Source: an uncultured Ruminococcus sp. (lineage in GTDB: Bacteria > Bacillota > Clostridia > Oscillospirales > CAG-272). From it: DNA of 59,468 nt. A model generated the notes under the pieces. The model was not told where the DNA came from. It made no database searches and saw only the letters and a list, made by a program, of their open reading frames with translations. This document shows positions 13,690 to 23,455 of the stretch, piece after piece. Location: the NCBI GenBank assembly GCA_902778145.1, contig CACYWW010000006.1:1-59468 (forward strand). The letters run 5' to 3'. Position numbers and translations under genes: made by a program. Numbering within the stretch: the first letter of the stretch is position 1; each line of letters starts with the position of its first letter.

Positions 13690-15825
13690 CTATTTGAGAG
13701 AGAATGATTTGACATATATCGTGTCGCCTGCCGCGCACGCGTCGAAGTAGTCGAATCTTATCTTGTTTATATCGCCCGCCCAGAAGGAAAGCGAGGCGAG
13801 ATCGACCGTACAGGTGTGATATTCGCCGTCTGCCGTGAGTGTCACGCGCGTCCGCTCCGAACCGTCCGGATTCATTTTCGAGCCGGTGCAGAGGAACAGA
13901 TCGCAGGCGTAGCTGTCAAGGCTCGCGGATTTCGGGATTTTGTATACGATCTCAAGCGAGGAGTAGTCGGACGCTTTCAGCTTGACGGACGAGCCGGTGT
14001 AGTCGATCATGACCTGCGGGTCATTCGGGCTCGTGACTCTCAGCTGCAGAGCCTTTTCGGCGCTGTTATACGAGATCTCCGTGTTGTTTGGCTCCTTCGC
14101 CGCGCTCTTCGAGCCCTCCTGCGAGAAGTCGATGTTCGAGTAGTCGATATCGATCACACGCATGCTCATGCTGTTCTTTTTGAGCGAGGAGTTGTCGGCG
14201 AAATCCTTGTTGTTCGTGAAGACTTCTCTTATATGAGCTGCGCTGCCGGTCGTGATCAGATAGCTGTATTCGATCGGCGTGTACGAAACCATTTTGATCA
14301 TCATAAGCGGAGCGACGTAGTTTGTCGCGCCGTCCGTGGCGGATTTTGAGCCGTTGTAAGAGAATTTTCCGGCGTAAAGCTGATCGATCCCGGGTACAAA
14401 CAGACCGATGCCGAAATCATCCTTCGCGGAGACCCAGGCGCACCACGTTTCGGTGTTTTCTTCCTTCACGGGGAATCTGCATGATTCGGAGTAACGCGCG
14501 TCGCCCCAGAACTGAAGATCGTCTTTATAGGAGAGCGGCTCGGAGGTCCAGCCGTTTTTTCCGTTGTACCACGTGAATCTGCTGAGATAGCTGACGGTAT
14601 AGAACGCCGGCAGCTCCTGATGCGCGTATCTGTGCTCCCAGCCGGAGAAATCGACAAAGCGGTTGTCGACTCTGACGTAATCGTCAGTCAGTGTATACGT
14701 GTTTTCCATATAGCTCGGGGTGATCTTGTTGTTGAGCGACCAGTCCTGCGGCTGTGCTTTGATGTATACCGAGCTGTCGGTCACAATGACGTCGATCAGA
14801 CGGCTCGCGTTGCCGTACTGGTCGCCGCCCTGTACCGGGTTATACGCCCATTTGCTGCCGTTGAAGCTGCCGGGCTGATACTTAGAGTTGCCGCCCGTGC
14901 CGTAGTAGGACTGCTGTATGAGCCTTCCGGTATCGTGACGGTTGACAAGGTTGGAAAGGCCGGATACCGGGCACCGCTTGTCCTCTATGTAGTTGAGACC
15001 GCCGCCCCAGGAGAGCTGGATCCCGACCTTGAATCTGTCGTTTTCAATAAAGTACAGCTTGTCGTTGTAGACCTTAACGAGCTCCGACTTTCCTGAGTGG
15101 AGGGTGAAGGCGGTGGATTTTCCGTCGCAGGTCGAAACCGTGACGGAGACGAGGCCTTTGCCATTGCCGTTCGAAAGATATGACGAGACGAGTCCGTTGA
15201 ACGTGACGCGTTCCCCGGCTTCAAGGAAGAAGTTATCAGCTTTCACCCCGTTCTGATTATATCTGACGGTTATCTTCAGCGGCTTGCCGGATGAGTACGT
15301 GAAGCTCATGCGGTTGAATTCCGATGTGAAAGCCTGATCGAACGTGAGGACTAAGTCTTTCGTCAGCGTGAACGTCGTTCCGCTTACCTTGCTGTAACCC
15401 GACGCCGTGTATTTCAGACCGTTTTCGGTGCTGTACTCTTCTGAAGCGGGATCCGGATCCGGCTTTTTCGTAGTCTCCGGCTCGGTCGTCTCGGGAGCGG
15501 TCGTCTCGGGCGCCGTCGTCTCCGGTGCTGTCGTCTCGGGCTCGGTCGTTACGGGCTCTGTCGTTTCGGGCTCTGTCGTTTCGGACTCCGTCGTTTCGGG
15601 CTCCGTGCTTTCCGGTTCGGTCGTTTCCGACGCCGTCGTCTCAGGCTCGGTCGTCTCCGATCCGGTCGTCTCCGATCCGGTCGTTTCAGGCACCGTAGAC
15701 TGTTCTTCGGTCGCGGTCGGCTCGGCGGTGTTTCCGGTATCGTCGGGCTTCTTCGAGCACGACGCGGACAGAAGCATCAGTGCGGCGAGCGCTGCGGCGG
15801 CTGTCTTTATAAATATCTTTTTCAT
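13690..15825 (-). CDS. Large lipoprotein with PETT-rich linker, putative carbohydrate-active beta-sandwich protein
   Basis: 711 residues. The signal peptide ends at about Cys23 (S-A-S-C, a slightly atypical lipobox). Residues about 40-125 are a repetitive E-T-T-x-P/E-T-T-x-S linker like that of the barnase lipoprotein. The body contains a Trp/Tyr-rich region (NKITPSYMENTYTL, HRYAHQELPAFYTVSYLSRF) typical of glycan-active beta-sandwich folds, and a C-terminal jelly-roll-like region (about 590-711). I cannot assign a family. Its ATG overlaps the mutase stop by one base (TAATG), so translation is coupled. Joint action with the following DUF4091 lipoprotein is inferred from the operon. Confidence 0.65.
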   Translation of the reverse strand: MKKIFIKTAAAALAALMLLSASCSKKPDDTGNTAEPTATEEQSTVPETTGSETTGSETTEPETTASETTEPESTEPETTESETTEPETTEPVTTEPETTAPETTAPETTAPETTEPETTKKPDPDPASEEYSTENGLKYTASGYSKVSGTTFTLTKDLVLTFDQAFTSEFNRMSFTYSSGKPLKITVRYNQNGVKADNFFLEAGERVTFNGLVSSYLSNGNGKGLVSVTVSTCDGKSTAFTLHSGKSELVKVYNDKLYFIENDRFKVGIQLSWGGGLNYIEDKRCPVSGLSNLVNRHDTGRLIQQSYYGTGGNSKYQPGSFNGSKWAYNPVQGGDQYGNASRLIDVIVTDSSVYIKAQPQDWSLNNKITPSYMENTYTLTDDYVRVDNRFVDFSGWEHRYAHQELPAFYTVSYLSRFTWYNGKNGWTSEPLSYKDDLQFWGDARYSESCRFPVKEENTETWCAWVSAKDDFGIGLFVPGIDQLYAGKFSYNGSKSATDGATNYVAPLMMIKMVSYTPIEYSYLITTGSAAHIREVFTNNKDFADNSSLKKNSMSMRVIDIDYSNIDFSQEGSKSAAKEPNNTEISYNSAEKALQLRVTSPNDPQVMIDYTGSSVKLKASDYSSLEIVYKIPKSASLDSYACDLFLCTGSKMNPDGSERTRVTLTADGEYHTCTVDLASLSFWAGDINKIRFDYFDACAAGDTIYVKSFSLK

Positions 15826-17552
15826 TATTTGTCACCGTATTCCCGGATGAGCTTATCCGGTATCTTTCTGAATCTTTCAAGTTTTTTCGCGGCTTTTTCC
15901 GCGGTGTCCTCGGACGCCATGCAGTAGAATTTTATTTTCGGCTCGGTGCCGGACGGGCGTATGACGACGACGTCGTCACCGAGTATATAGTAAAGCGAGT
16001 TCGTCGTGCCGCCAGGGAGCTTTTCCTTTGTCCCTTTTTTCAGATCGTACTTTTCGGGAACGGAGTAGTCGATATACGCCTTTACTTTGATCCCGGCAAG
16101 CCTTTCCGGCGGAGACTTGCGGAGTGCCGCCATAAGATCTGCCATCTTTTTTATACCGTCCAGCCCCTTCATATAAACGCTCTCGGTCGATTCGCGGAAG
16201 TATCCGTATTTTTCGTAGATATCCCGCATCGCGTCATAGAGCGTCTTTCCCTCGCCCGCGTAGTACGCCGCGGCCTCGCAGATGAGCATCGAGGCGACGA
16301 CGGCGTCCTTGTCCCGCGCGTAGGTCCCGCGCAGGTATCCGCAGCTCTCCTCGAATCCGAGCAGAAAATGCGTGTCGGTATCGTCGTTTTCAAGCTCGTT
16401 CATCTTCTCGCCGATATATTTGAAGCCGGTGAAAACGTCATAGCATTCGCAGCCGTTCGCCCTTGCGATCTTCGCCGCGAGCTCCGTTGAAACGAAGCTT
16501 TTTATGATATACGGATGAGCGGGATATTTTCCCGTCCGCTTCAGGGCGGAGATTATATATTCGGTGAGAAGCGCACCCTGCTGGTTGCCCGTCAGGACGG
16601 TGAAGCCTCCGTCGCCGCCGCGTACCGCGATGCCCATCCTGTCGGCGTCGGGATCTGTCGCGATGATGAGATCGGACCCTATTTCGTCGGCGAGCTTTAT
16701 TCCGGGCCCGAACACCTGTATGAATTCGGGATTCGGGAACGGCGTCGTCGGAAAGTCTCCGTCCGGCTCCGCCTGCTCCGGCACGATGTGGAGGTTCCCG
16801 ATCCCGATCCTTCCGAGTATCTCCGGAACCATCCTGTATCCCGCGCCGTTCAGAGGAGAGTACACGACACGAAGACCCGAAGCCCGTGCGACCGCCTCCC
16901 GGTCGATCAGCTGGGATTCCACCGCCTCAAGATAAGGCTTGTCGACGTCGGATCCGACGTACACGAGCAGGGAACTGTTCAGGGCGGCGGAAAGATCGGC
17001 GCGTTTTACGCCGTCAAGCACGTCGACGCGGCTCATGAAGGCGGAAACGCGGTCTGCGAGCGCGGGGGATAGCTGAGCGCCGTCATCCCAGTACGCCTTG
17101 TAGCCGTTGTATTCCTTCGGATTATGCGACGCCGTGATGTTTATGCCGGCGGCGCACTTCAGATGTCTAACGGCGAACGAAAGCACCGGGGTCGGGCGCA
17201 GGGACTCGAACAGATACGTCTTTATCCCGTTTGCGCAGAGAACGGACGCCGAGACCTCGGCGAAACGCCGTGAGTTGTGACGGCTGTCGTAAGCTATGAC
17301 TACGCCGTCGTCCGCCCTTTTCTCGTCGTTTATCAGGTCGGAAAGCCCCTGCGTGGCGTGGGCGACGGTATACTCGTTCATGGCGTTCGTTCCCGCCGCC
17401 ATTATCCCGCGCAGTCCCGCCGTGCCGAATGAAAGAAAACCGTGGAAATACAGCTCTTTCGTCTCATCATCATACTGTCTCAGCTCGTTTTTCGTCGCTT
17501 CATCGACCTTCGGCGAGCTGAGCCATCTTATATATTCCTTATTATAGTCCAT
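15825..17552 (-). CDS. Phospho-sugar mutase (phosphoglucomutase/phosphomannomutase family)
   Basis: 575 residues, normal for the PgcA-type alpha-D-phosphohexomutases. The phospho-serine loop TASHNP is at 140-145 with catalytic Ser142; the metal loop DPDADRMG lies near residue 300; the sugar-binding GFEESCG and the C-terminal phosphate-binding RPSGTEPK are present. It interconverts glucose-1-phosphate and glucose-6-phosphate, feeding wall and glycan synthesis. It has its own promoter and an AAGGAGTGAT ribosome binding site, and leads the operon with two exported lipoproteins. Confidence 0.92.
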   Translation of the reverse strand: MDYNKEYIRWLSSPKVDEATKNELRQYDDETKELYFHGFLSFGTAGLRGIMAAGTNAMNEYTVAHATQGLSDLINDEKRADDGVVIAYDSRHNSRRFAEVSASVLCANGIKTYLFESLRPTPVLSFAVRHLKCAAGINITASHNPKEYNGYKAYWDDGAQLSPALADRVSAFMSRVDVLDGVKRADLSAALNSSLLVYVGSDVDKPYLEAVESQLIDREAVARASGLRVVYSPLNGAGYRMVPEILGRIGIGNLHIVPEQAEPDGDFPTTPFPNPEFIQVFGPGIKLADEIGSDLIIATDPDADRMGIAVRGGDGGFTVLTGNQQGALLTEYIISALKRTGKYPAHPYIIKSFVSTELAAKIARANGCECYDVFTGFKYIGEKMNELENDDTDTHFLLGFEESCGYLRGTYARDKDAVVASMLICEAAAYYAGEGKTLYDAMRDIYEKYGYFRESTESVYMKGLDGIKKMADLMAALRKSPPERLAGIKVKAYIDYSVPEKYDLKKGTKEKLPGGTTNSLYYILGDDVVVIRPSGTEPKIKFYCMASEDTAEKAAKKLERFRKIPDKLIREYGDK

Positions 17553-17582
17553 AAGATCACTCCTTTTGTTATATCAACGCTG

Positions 17583-17611
17583 ATTTTACCACATTATATC
17601 CGCACTGTCAA
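17583..17611 (-). promoter_or_regulatory. Promoter of the mutase-lipoprotein operon
   Basis: On the minus strand TTGACA (17606-17611) and TAAAAT (17583-17588) with a 17-base spacer. It is back to back with the ribosomal promoter about 107 bases away. Confidence 0.8.
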
Positions 17612-17717
17612 GGTGATATAACGGAACACTTTTTTAATTTAGCGCTCTGAGAGCGGTGAAAAAAAGGGAACATCTCCAATATTTACAAAAAATTCACACA
17701 AATATTTTCGAAAGGTA

Positions 17718-17746
17718 TTGCCAAAAAAGAGCTTTTATGATATACT
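17718..17746 (+). promoter_or_regulatory. Promoter of the S10-spc-alpha ribosomal operon
   Basis: TTGCCA (17718-17723), 17-base spacer, TATACT (17741-17746). It is the only good promoter seen upstream of rpsJ. Confidence 0.75.
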
Positions 17747-17752
17747 TGCAAG

Positions 17753-18059
17753 GCTTGATGTGCGATGAGGCGGGAGGTTGCCGTTGATCAAAACGGGTTT
17801 TTCCGCGGAGTATGTCCGATTTTAAAACCGGGCGCAAAGAATTTACGAGCAGAATGACGGATCTTACGGGATATTCCCCGGCCATTTCATAAGCCGGCGG
17901 CAATCCGCAGGGGATCGGAGATCATTTACCCGGAGCTTGTTTTGAATGCCAAAACAATATCCGGTTTTCATAAGGGAAGAGGGCGAAACACCCGAAACCG
18001 TGTTTGCAAAATTCTTTAAAGCCCTTTTAAATCACAAAATTTAAAAGGAGGAAAACAAA
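17753..18059 (+). promoter_or_regulatory. Long untranslated leader of the S10 operon
   Basis: About 307 bases between the inferred start site and rpsJ. It holds GC-rich pairing segments such as GCCGGCGG near 17892 and several short complementary runs, but no stem followed by a T-run. A 30-codon frame starting at ATG 17765 lacks protein-like features and is not called. Leaders of ribosomal operons often bind a ribosomal protein for feedback; here that is inference only. Confidence 0.45.
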
Positions 18060-18386
18060 GTGGCAAAGAAGGAGATCATCAGAGTCAAGGTCAGATCCTA
18101 CGATCACACGCTGGCGGACGCCGCGGCGGAGAAGATAGCCGAGACCGCGAAGCGCGCGGGTGCGAGGATATCCGGACCCATACCGCTCCCCACAGAGCGT
18201 GAGATCGTCACGATACTCCGCGCCGTCCATAAGTATAAGGACAGCCGTGAGCAGTTCGAGACCAGGACTCACAAGAGACTGATCGACATCCTCAACCCCT
18301 CGGACAAGGTCTTATCCGCTCTCACGAGCCTGGATCTTCCCGCCGGTGTGGAAGTCAAGATCGACGCCAGCTCTACGCTGAAGTAA
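18060..18386 (+). CDS. rpsJ: 30S ribosomal protein S10
   Basis: 108 residues, full length. The conserved SGPIPLPTE loop and the THKRLIDI segment are present. Translation starts at GTG (18060) eight bases after AAAAGGAGG. It is the first gene of the ribosomal cluster. S10 lies in the 30S head and also joins NusB in antitermination. Confidence 0.98.
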   Translation: MAKKEIIRVKVRSYDHTLADAAAEKIAETAKRAGARISGPIPLPTEREIVTILRAVHKYKDSREQFETRTHKRLIDILNPSDKVLSALTSLDLPAGVEVKIDASSTLK

Positions 18387-18417
18387 GCCGGCAGCAGAAA
18401 AACGGAAATAGTTTACG

Positions 18418-18475
18418 TTATAATATAAATTCTATATTATCCGTAGACCGTTCGGTCATGTTGGAGAGATCCAAC
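18418..18475 (+). other. Three consecutive hairpins between rpsJ and rplC
   Basis: ATAATATA/TATATTAT (18420-18440), GACCG/CGGTC (18446-18457) and GTTGGA/TCCAAC with a GAGA loop (18460-18475) stand in a row in a 113-base spacer, while most spacers in this operon are under 25 bases. A processing or feedback site is possible. TATAAT-like bases occur at 18418-18424, but no -35 is clear. Confidence 0.45.
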
Positions 18476-18499
18476 CAATAATTGAATGGAGGAAAAACG

Positions 18500-19129
18500 A
18501 TGAAGAAAGGTATCATCGCAAAGAAGGTCGGCATGACGCAGATCTTCGCTGACGCGGGAAAAGTCATTCCCGTAACGGTCCTTGAAGCCGGCCCCTGCGT
18601 GGTCGCTCAGAAGAAGACCGTTGAAAACGACGGCTACGACGCCGTCCAGCTCGGATTCGGTTACGTTTCCGACAAGCATCTTACGAAGCCCCTTAAGGGA
18701 CATTTCAAGAAAACTGATTCCGCTCCCAAAAAGCACCTGAAGGAATTCAGACTTGAAGACTGCAGCGCCTATAACGCAGGCGACATCGTCACCGCGGACG
18801 TCTTCGCGGCGGGCGAAAAGGTCGATATCACGGGCATCACGAAGGGCCACGGATATTCCGGCGTTATAAAGAGATGGGGCTGCCACAGACTGAGAATGAC
18901 ACACGGCGTCGGCCCTGTGCATCGTCAGCCGGGCTCTATGGGCGCGAACTCCGACCCGTCCCGCATCTTCAAGAACAAGAAGATGGCAGGTCAGTACGGC
19001 GCGGAGAAAGTGACTGTCCTCAATCTTGAGGTAGTCAAGGTAGACGCCGAAAAGAATCTTATCGCCGTTAAGGGCGCCGTTCCCGGTGCCAAGGGCGGCA
19101 TCGTGTTCGTACGCGACACGGTCAAATAA
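18500..19129 (+). CDS. rplC: 50S ribosomal protein L3
   Basis: 209 residues. The family signature [20 protein letters not shown] is intact. The start at 18500 follows TGGAGG and is preferred over an in-frame ATG 18 bases upstream that would overlap that site. L3 is an early assembly protein close to the peptidyl transferase centre. Confidence 0.98.
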   Translation: MKKGIIAKKVGMTQIFADAGKVIPVTVLEAGPCVVAQKKTVENDGYDAVQLGFGYVSDKHLTKPLKGHFKKTDSAPKKHLKEFRLEDCSAYNAGDIVTADVFAAGEKVDITGITKGHGYSGVIKRWGCHRLRMTHGVGPVHRQPGSMGANSDPSRIFKNKKMAGQYGAEKVTVLNLEVVKVDAEKNLIAVKGAVPGAKGGIVFVRDTVK

Positions 19130-19146
19130 GCGGGGAGGAGAAGAAA

Positions 19147-19770
19147 ATGGCTAATTTCAAAGTTGTCACCATGACAGGTGCGGCGGCCGGCGAGATCGAG
19201 CTTGCCGATTCCGTGTTCGCTATCGAACCGAATGAAGCTGTGCTCCACGCGGCAGTACGCGCATACCTGCTCAATCAGAGACAGGGCACTCAGTCCACCC
19301 TCACCCGTACAGAGGTTTCCGGCGGCGGCAAGAAGCCCTGGAGACAGAAGGGCACGGGCAGAGCCAGACAGGGCTCGACCAGATCGCCCCAGTGGACGCA
19401 CGGCGGCGTAGCTCTCGGACCGAAGCCGAGAAAGTACCGCACGGACCTCAACAAAAAGGTCAGAAAGCTTGCGCTGTGCTCGGCGCTTTCCGCCAAGGCA
19501 CAGAGCAATGATCTTGTGATAGTCGACGCTATCACGACCGACGAATACAAAACCAAGACGATGGTGAATATGCTCAGCGCGGTCGGCGCGGGCAAGAAGG
19601 CTCTCGTAGTGCTCGACGGCACCGACGAAAAAGTCCTGAAGAGCTTCGCAAACATTCCCGGAGTCACGACGGCACAGTTCAACACGATCAACGCGTACGA
19701 CATACTCAACGCCGACACGTTCATCGCGACGAAAGCAGCCGCCGCAAAGATATCGGAGGTGTACGCATGA
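19147..19770 (+). CDS. rplD: 50S ribosomal protein L4
   Basis: 207 residues. The exit-tunnel loop, rich in Gly, Lys and Arg (GGGKKPWRQKGTGRARQGS), is conserved. L4 is the autoregulator of the S10 operon in enterobacteria, but that mechanism should not be assumed here. It overlaps rplW by four bases. Confidence 0.98.
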   Translation: MANFKVVTMTGAAAGEIELADSVFAIEPNEAVLHAAVRAYLLNQRQGTQSTLTRTEVSGGGKKPWRQKGTGRARQGSTRSPQWTHGGVALGPKPRKYRTDLNKKVRKLALCSALSAKAQSNDLVIVDAITTDEYKTKTMVNMLSAVGAGKKALVVLDGTDEKVLKSFANIPGVTTAQFNTINAYDILNADTFIATKAAAAKISEVYA

Positions 19771-20060
19771 AGACTGTATACGATGTTCTCGTAAGACCGA
19801 TAGTCACCGAAGCCACGATGTCCGAGATCGCTGACAAGAAGTACAGCTTTGAGGTACTTCCCGGGGCAACGAAGCCTGAGATAGCGAACGCGGTCGAAAA
19901 GGCGTTCAAGGTCCAGGTCGCAAAAGTAAACGTCATAAACGTCAAGAAGAAACCGAAGAGACTGGGTGTCCATTCCGGTTACACGAAGTCCTGGAAAAAG
20001 GCGGTCGTAACGCTCAAGCCCGAATCCAAGACGATCGAATTCTTCGACGGCATCATGTAA
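19767..20060 (+). CDS. rplW: 50S ribosomal protein L23
   Basis: 97 residues, the usual size. The start is set by the ATGA overlap with rplD and by GGAGG within the end of that gene. L23 lies at the tunnel exit and docks trigger factor and signal recognition particle. Confidence 0.97.
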   Translation: MKTVYDVLVRPIVTEATMSEIADKKYSFEVLPGATKPEIANAVEKAFKVQVAKVNVINVKKKPKRLGVHSGYTKSWKKAVVTLKPESKTIEFFDGIM

Positions 20061-20073
20061 GGAGGGGCTTTAA

Positions 20074-20904
20074 ATGTCTGTTAAAAAGTATAAGCCCACA
20101 ACACCGGGCAGAAGACATATGACTTCTCCGTCATTCGAGGAGATCACCAAGAAGACTCCGGAGAAAAGTCTTATATTCATCAAAAAGAAACACGCCGGCA
20201 GAAACAGCTACGGCAAGATAACCGTCCGTCATCACGGCGGCGGCAACAAGCAGAAATACAGGATCATCGATTTCAAGCGCAAGGACGACCGCGCGGCGAC
20301 CGTCACCGCCATCGAGTATGACCCCAACCGTACCGCTTATATCGCACTCATCCAGTATGAGGACGGAAAGAAATCCTACATCATCGCTCCGCTCGGACTC
20401 AAGGTCGGCGACGTGATCTATTCTTCCGCCGAAGCCGATATAAAGCCCGGCAACGTTCTGCCGATCGCGAACATACCCGTAGGTACGTTCATCAACAATA
20501 TTGAGCTCTACGCCGGCAAGGGCGCTCAGCTCGTCAGATCCGCAGGCTCCGCCGCTCAGCTCATGGCTAAGGAAAACGGCGTCGCCCAGATCAGGCTCCC
20601 CAGCGGCGAGGTCCGTATAGTCGGTCTCGACTGCAAAGCCATGATCGGTCAGGTCGGCAACCTCGAGCACGAGAACGTAAAGCTCGGCAAAGCCGGTAAG
20701 ACCCGCCACCTGGGCGTCCGTCCTACCGTCCGCGGTTCCGTCATGAACCCGTGCGATCACCCGCACGGCGGCGGTGAAGGCAAATCTCCGATCGGCCGTC
20801 CGTCTCCCGTCACTCCGTGGGGCAAACCCGCTCTCGGTTATAAGACGAGAAACAAGAAGGCAAGAACGGAACGCCTCATCGTAAAGCACAGGAACAGTAA
20901 GTAA
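20074..20904 (+). CDS. rplB: 50S ribosomal protein L2
   Basis: 276 residues, full length. The catalytically important C-terminal segment [19 protein letters not shown], including the conserved histidine, is intact. L2 binds 23S rRNA domain IV and is needed for subunit joining. Confidence 0.98.
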   Translation: MSVKKYKPTTPGRRHMTSPSFEEITKKTPEKSLIFIKKKHAGRNSYGKITVRHHGGGNKQKYRIIDFKRKDDRAATVTAIEYDPNRTAYIALIQYEDGKKSYIIAPLGLKVGDVIYSSAEADIKPGNVLPIANIPVGTFINNIELYAGKGAQLVRSAGSAAQLMAKENGVAQIRLPSGEVRIVGLDCKAMIGQVGNLEHENVKLGKAGKTRHLGVRPTVRGSVMNPCDHPHGGGEGKSPIGRPSPVTPWGKPALGYKTRNKKARTERLIVKHRNSK

Positions 20905-20921
20905 GAAGGAGGGAAAAAGCA

Positions 20922-21197
20922 ATGTCAAGAAGTCTTAAAAAAGGACCTTTTGTAGAAGAAAAGCTCTTCAACAGGATCGTTGCTATGAATGAATCGGGCA
21001 ACAAGCAGATCATCAAGACCTGGTCGAGAGCGTCTACCATATATCCCGAATTCGTAGGCCACACGATAGCCGTGCACAACGGTAAATCGCATATATCCGT
21101 ATTCATAACCGAGGACATGGTCGGTCATAAGCTCGGTGAGTTCGCTCCCACACGTACCTTCAAGGGTCACGCGGGAACAAAGGACAAAGCGAAATAA
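20922..21197 (+). CDS. rpsS: 30S ribosomal protein S19
   Basis: 91 residues starting [15 protein letters not shown], with the conserved [16 protein letters not shown] segment. It binds S13 in the 30S head. Confidence 0.98.
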   Translation: MSRSLKKGPFVEEKLFNRIVAMNESGNKQIIKTWSRASTIYPEFVGHTIAVHNGKSHISVFITEDMVGHKLGEFAPTRTFKGHAGTKDKAK

Positions 21198-21214
21198 TAG
21201 GGAGGATAACTTCA

Positions 21215-21550
21215 ATGGAAGCAAGAGCATATTTAAGATACGCCAGGATATCTCCCCGCAAGGTCTGCATTGTCCTTGATCTCATCAGAGGCAAAAAAGT
21301 AGATTATGCCATGGGTATCCTGAAGAATACACCCAAAGCCGCAAGCGAGTACCTGATAAAGCTGCTCAAGAGCGCGGAAGCCAATGCTGAGCATAACTTC
21401 AACATGGATCCCGAGAAGCTCTACGTTGCGGAATGCTTCGTCTGCCCCGGTCCTACGCTCAAGCGCATCCAGCCGAGAGCAAAGGGCAGCGCGAACAGGA
21501 TCCTTAAGAGAACGAGCCACGTCACCATCGTTCTTAAGGAAAAAGAATAA
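21215..21550 (+). CDS. rplV: 50S ribosomal protein L22
   Basis: 111 residues. [14 protein letters not shown] at the N-terminus and the tunnel hairpin near [14 protein letters not shown] identify L22. No insertion is seen in the tunnel loop. Confidence 0.97.
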   Translation: MEARAYLRYARISPRKVCIVLDLIRGKKVDYAMGILKNTPKAASEYLIKLLKSAEANAEHNFNMDPEKLYVAECFVCPGPTLKRIQPRAKGSANRILKRTSHVTIVLKEKE

Positions 21551-21573
21551 TCGGAGAGGAGTTAAAACGAATT

Positions 21574-22458
21574 ATGGGACAAAAAGTTAATCCGCACGGT
21601 CTCCGTGTCGGCGTTATCAAAAAATGGGATTCGAGATGGCTCGTATCCGATATGGATTTCGGTGATACGATAGTCAATGACTATCACATCAGAGATTTCC
21701 TCAAAAAGAAGCTCTACAACGCGGGCGTTCCGAAGATAGAGATCGAGCGCAGCAACAGCGCCGTAACGATCATCATCTACTGCGCGAAGCCCGGTATGGT
21801 CATCGGTCAGAAGGGCGCGGAGAAGATGAAGCTCGAGGCTGAGGTCAAGAAGATTGTCCGTGACGATATGATCCACGCCGTCACGCAGCGCGCCATAAAG
21901 AACCACAAGGAAAACGTTGACCTTCAGGCGGCTCTCAAAGCGATAGTCGTTCCGGAAGTCAGGATCAACATCTTCGAAGTCAAGACGCCCGACCTCAACG
22001 CTCAGCTCGTTGCGGAGAGCATCGCTGACCAGCTCGTGCGCAGGATCGGTTTCCGCCGCGCGATGAAGAACGCCATCGGCCGCGCGATGAAGCTCGGCGC
22101 GAAGGGCATCAAGGTCGCCTGCTCCGGCAGACTCGGCGGCGCTGAAATAGCCCGTGCGGAGCACTACCACGAGGGCACGATCCCGCTGCAGACTCTGCGC
22201 GCCGACATCGAGTACGGTTTCGCCGAGGCGAACACCACATACGGCAAGATAGGCGTCAAGGTCTGGATCTACGGCGGTGAAGTTCTCAATGAGAGCAGAT
22301 CCGGCGGCAGACGCGACAACCGCGACAACAGAGACAGAAGAGACCGCCGCGGCAACCGCGACCATCGCGACAACAACCGTCGTGACGACCGCCGCGACAA
22401 CCGCGATCGCGAGAGAAAACCTTACAACAAGGAGGAACGCCGCGATGTTAATGCCTAA
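21574..22458 (+). CDS. rpsC: 30S ribosomal protein S3 with a long Arg/Asp-rich C-terminal tail
   Basis: 294 residues, against roughly 210-230 for most S3 proteins. The KH domain ([17 protein letters not shown]) and the C-terminal S3 domain are normal to about residue 240. From about 243 to 294 the chain becomes a run of R-D-N and R-D-R units of alternating charge, probably disordered. The gene still overlaps rplP by 14 bases, so the tail is part of the intact gene. Similar charged S3 tails occur in some Firmicutes; the role is unknown. Confidence 0.95.
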   Translation: MGQKVNPHGLRVGVIKKWDSRWLVSDMDFGDTIVNDYHIRDFLKKKLYNAGVPKIEIERSNSAVTIIIYCAKPGMVIGQKGAEKMKLEAEVKKIVRDDMIHAVTQRAIKNHKENVDLQAALKAIVVPEVRINIFEVKTPDLNAQLVAESIADQLVRRIGFRRAMKNAIGRAMKLGAKGIKVACSGRLGGAEIARAEHYHEGTIPLQTLRADIEYGFAEANTTYGKIGVKVWIYGGEVLNESRSGGRRDNRDNRDRRDRRGNRDHRDNNRRDDRRDNRDRERKPYNKEERRDVNA

Positions 22459-22876
22459 GAGAGTCAAATACAGACGTGTCCACAGAGGCAGAATGAAGGG
22501 CAAAGCCATGAGAGGCAACACCGTCACGTACGGTACCTACGGACTTGAAGCTCTTGAGCCCGCCTGGATCACGAGCAACCAGATAGAGGCAGCCCGTATA
22601 GCGATGACCCGTTATATAAAGAGAGGCGGTCAGGTCTGGATAAAGATATTCCCCGATAAGCCCATCACCGAGAAACCGGCTGAGACCCGTATGGGTTCCG
22701 GTAAAGGTTCTCCCGAGTACTGGGTAGCGGTCGTCAAGCCCGGCAGAATAATGTTCGAGATGGACGGCGTTACCGAGGATATCGCACGCGAGGCTATGAG
22801 ACTTGCGTCTCACAAGCTTCCGATAAAGACAAGGTTCGTCAAAAAGGACGTTGAAATCGAAGGAGAGGAGGAATAA
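22445..22876 (+). CDS. rplP: 50S ribosomal protein L16
   Basis: 143 residues beginning [19 protein letters not shown], the typical start. AAGGAGG lies nine bases upstream inside the end of rpsC. The conserved [17 protein letters not shown] segment that helps organise the tRNA sites is present. Confidence 0.97.
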   Translation: MLMPKRVKYRRVHRGRMKGKAMRGNTVTYGTYGLEALEPAWITSNQIEAARIAMTRYIKRGGQVWIKIFPDKPITEKPAETRMGSGKGSPEYWVAVVKPGRIMFEMDGVTEDIAREAMRLASHKLPIKTRFVKKDVEIEGEEE

Positions 22877-22882
22877 GCTCAG

Positions 22883-23068
22883 ATGAAAGCAGAAGAACTG
22901 AGAAAGATGTCTAAAGACGATCTGAACAAGCAGTTGAACGAACTCAAAGAAGAGCTGTTCCGTCTCCGCTTCCAGCTTCAGATCAACCAGCTCGACAACC
23001 CGAACAAAATTCCCGAAACCAAGCGCAACATCGCTCGCGTTCTTACCGTTCTGAACGAGAAGAACTGA
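22883..23068 (+). CDS. rpmC: 50S ribosomal protein L29
   Basis: 61 residues. The helical hairpin pattern [14 protein letters not shown] is diagnostic. It starts six bases after rplP. Confidence 0.95.
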   Translation: MKAEELRKMSKDDLNKQLNELKEELFRLRFQLQINQLDNPNKIPETKRNIARVLTVLNEKN

Positions 23069-23088
23069 GGGAAGAGAGGAGATATGTC

Positions 23089-23349
23089 ATGAGTGAAGAA
23101 AGAAATCTGAGAAAAAACAGAGTCGGCATTGTCGTCAGCGACAAGATGGATAAGACCGTCGTCATCGCTATCGAGGAGCACGTAAAGCACCAGAAATACG
23201 GCAAAGTCATAAAGCGCACGATCAGGCTCAAAGTCCACGATGAGAACAACGAGTGCGGCGTAGGCGACAAGATACTCGTCGCCGAGACCAGACCGCTGTC
23301 CGCGGACAAGAGATGGCGCCTGGTAGAGATCATAGAGAAAGCAAAATAA
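23089..23349 (+). CDS. rpsQ: 30S ribosomal protein S17
   Basis: 86 residues with the OB-fold pattern [15 protein letters not shown] and the conserved [12 protein letters not shown] loop. It is followed by an unusually long spacer with a hairpin. Confidence 0.97.
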   Translation: MSEERNLRKNRVGIVVSDKMDKTVVIAIEEHVKHQKYGKVIKRTIRLKVHDENNECGVGDKILVAETRPLSADKRWRLVEIIEKAK

Positions 23350-23376
23350 GCAAAGTACGACGATTGCTTACGCACG

Positions 23377-23399
23377 GGCGGCATAATAAAAATGCCGCC
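23377..23399 (+). other. Hairpin in the rpsQ-rplN spacer
   Basis: GGCGGCAT and ATGCCGCC form a perfect eight-pair stem with loop AATAAAA in a 106-base spacer. No T-run follows, so it is not a terminator; RNA processing or stabilisation is possible. Confidence 0.5.
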
Positions 23400-23455
23400 G
23401 CAAACGATGCGTAACGCGAGTTGTGAGATGCAAAACGCTAAGGAGGATTCACACA

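Noticed and set aside
15407-15850. Val/Ser/Gly-rich plus-strand frame opposite the large lipoprotein
   Set aside because: Same mirror effect of the repetitive linker; the minus-strand gene has signal peptide and operon context.
17765-17857. 30-codon leader peptide upstream of rpsJ
   Set aside because: It has an ATG but only a poor ribosome binding site, no run of control codons, and no conserved look; chance cannot be excluded.
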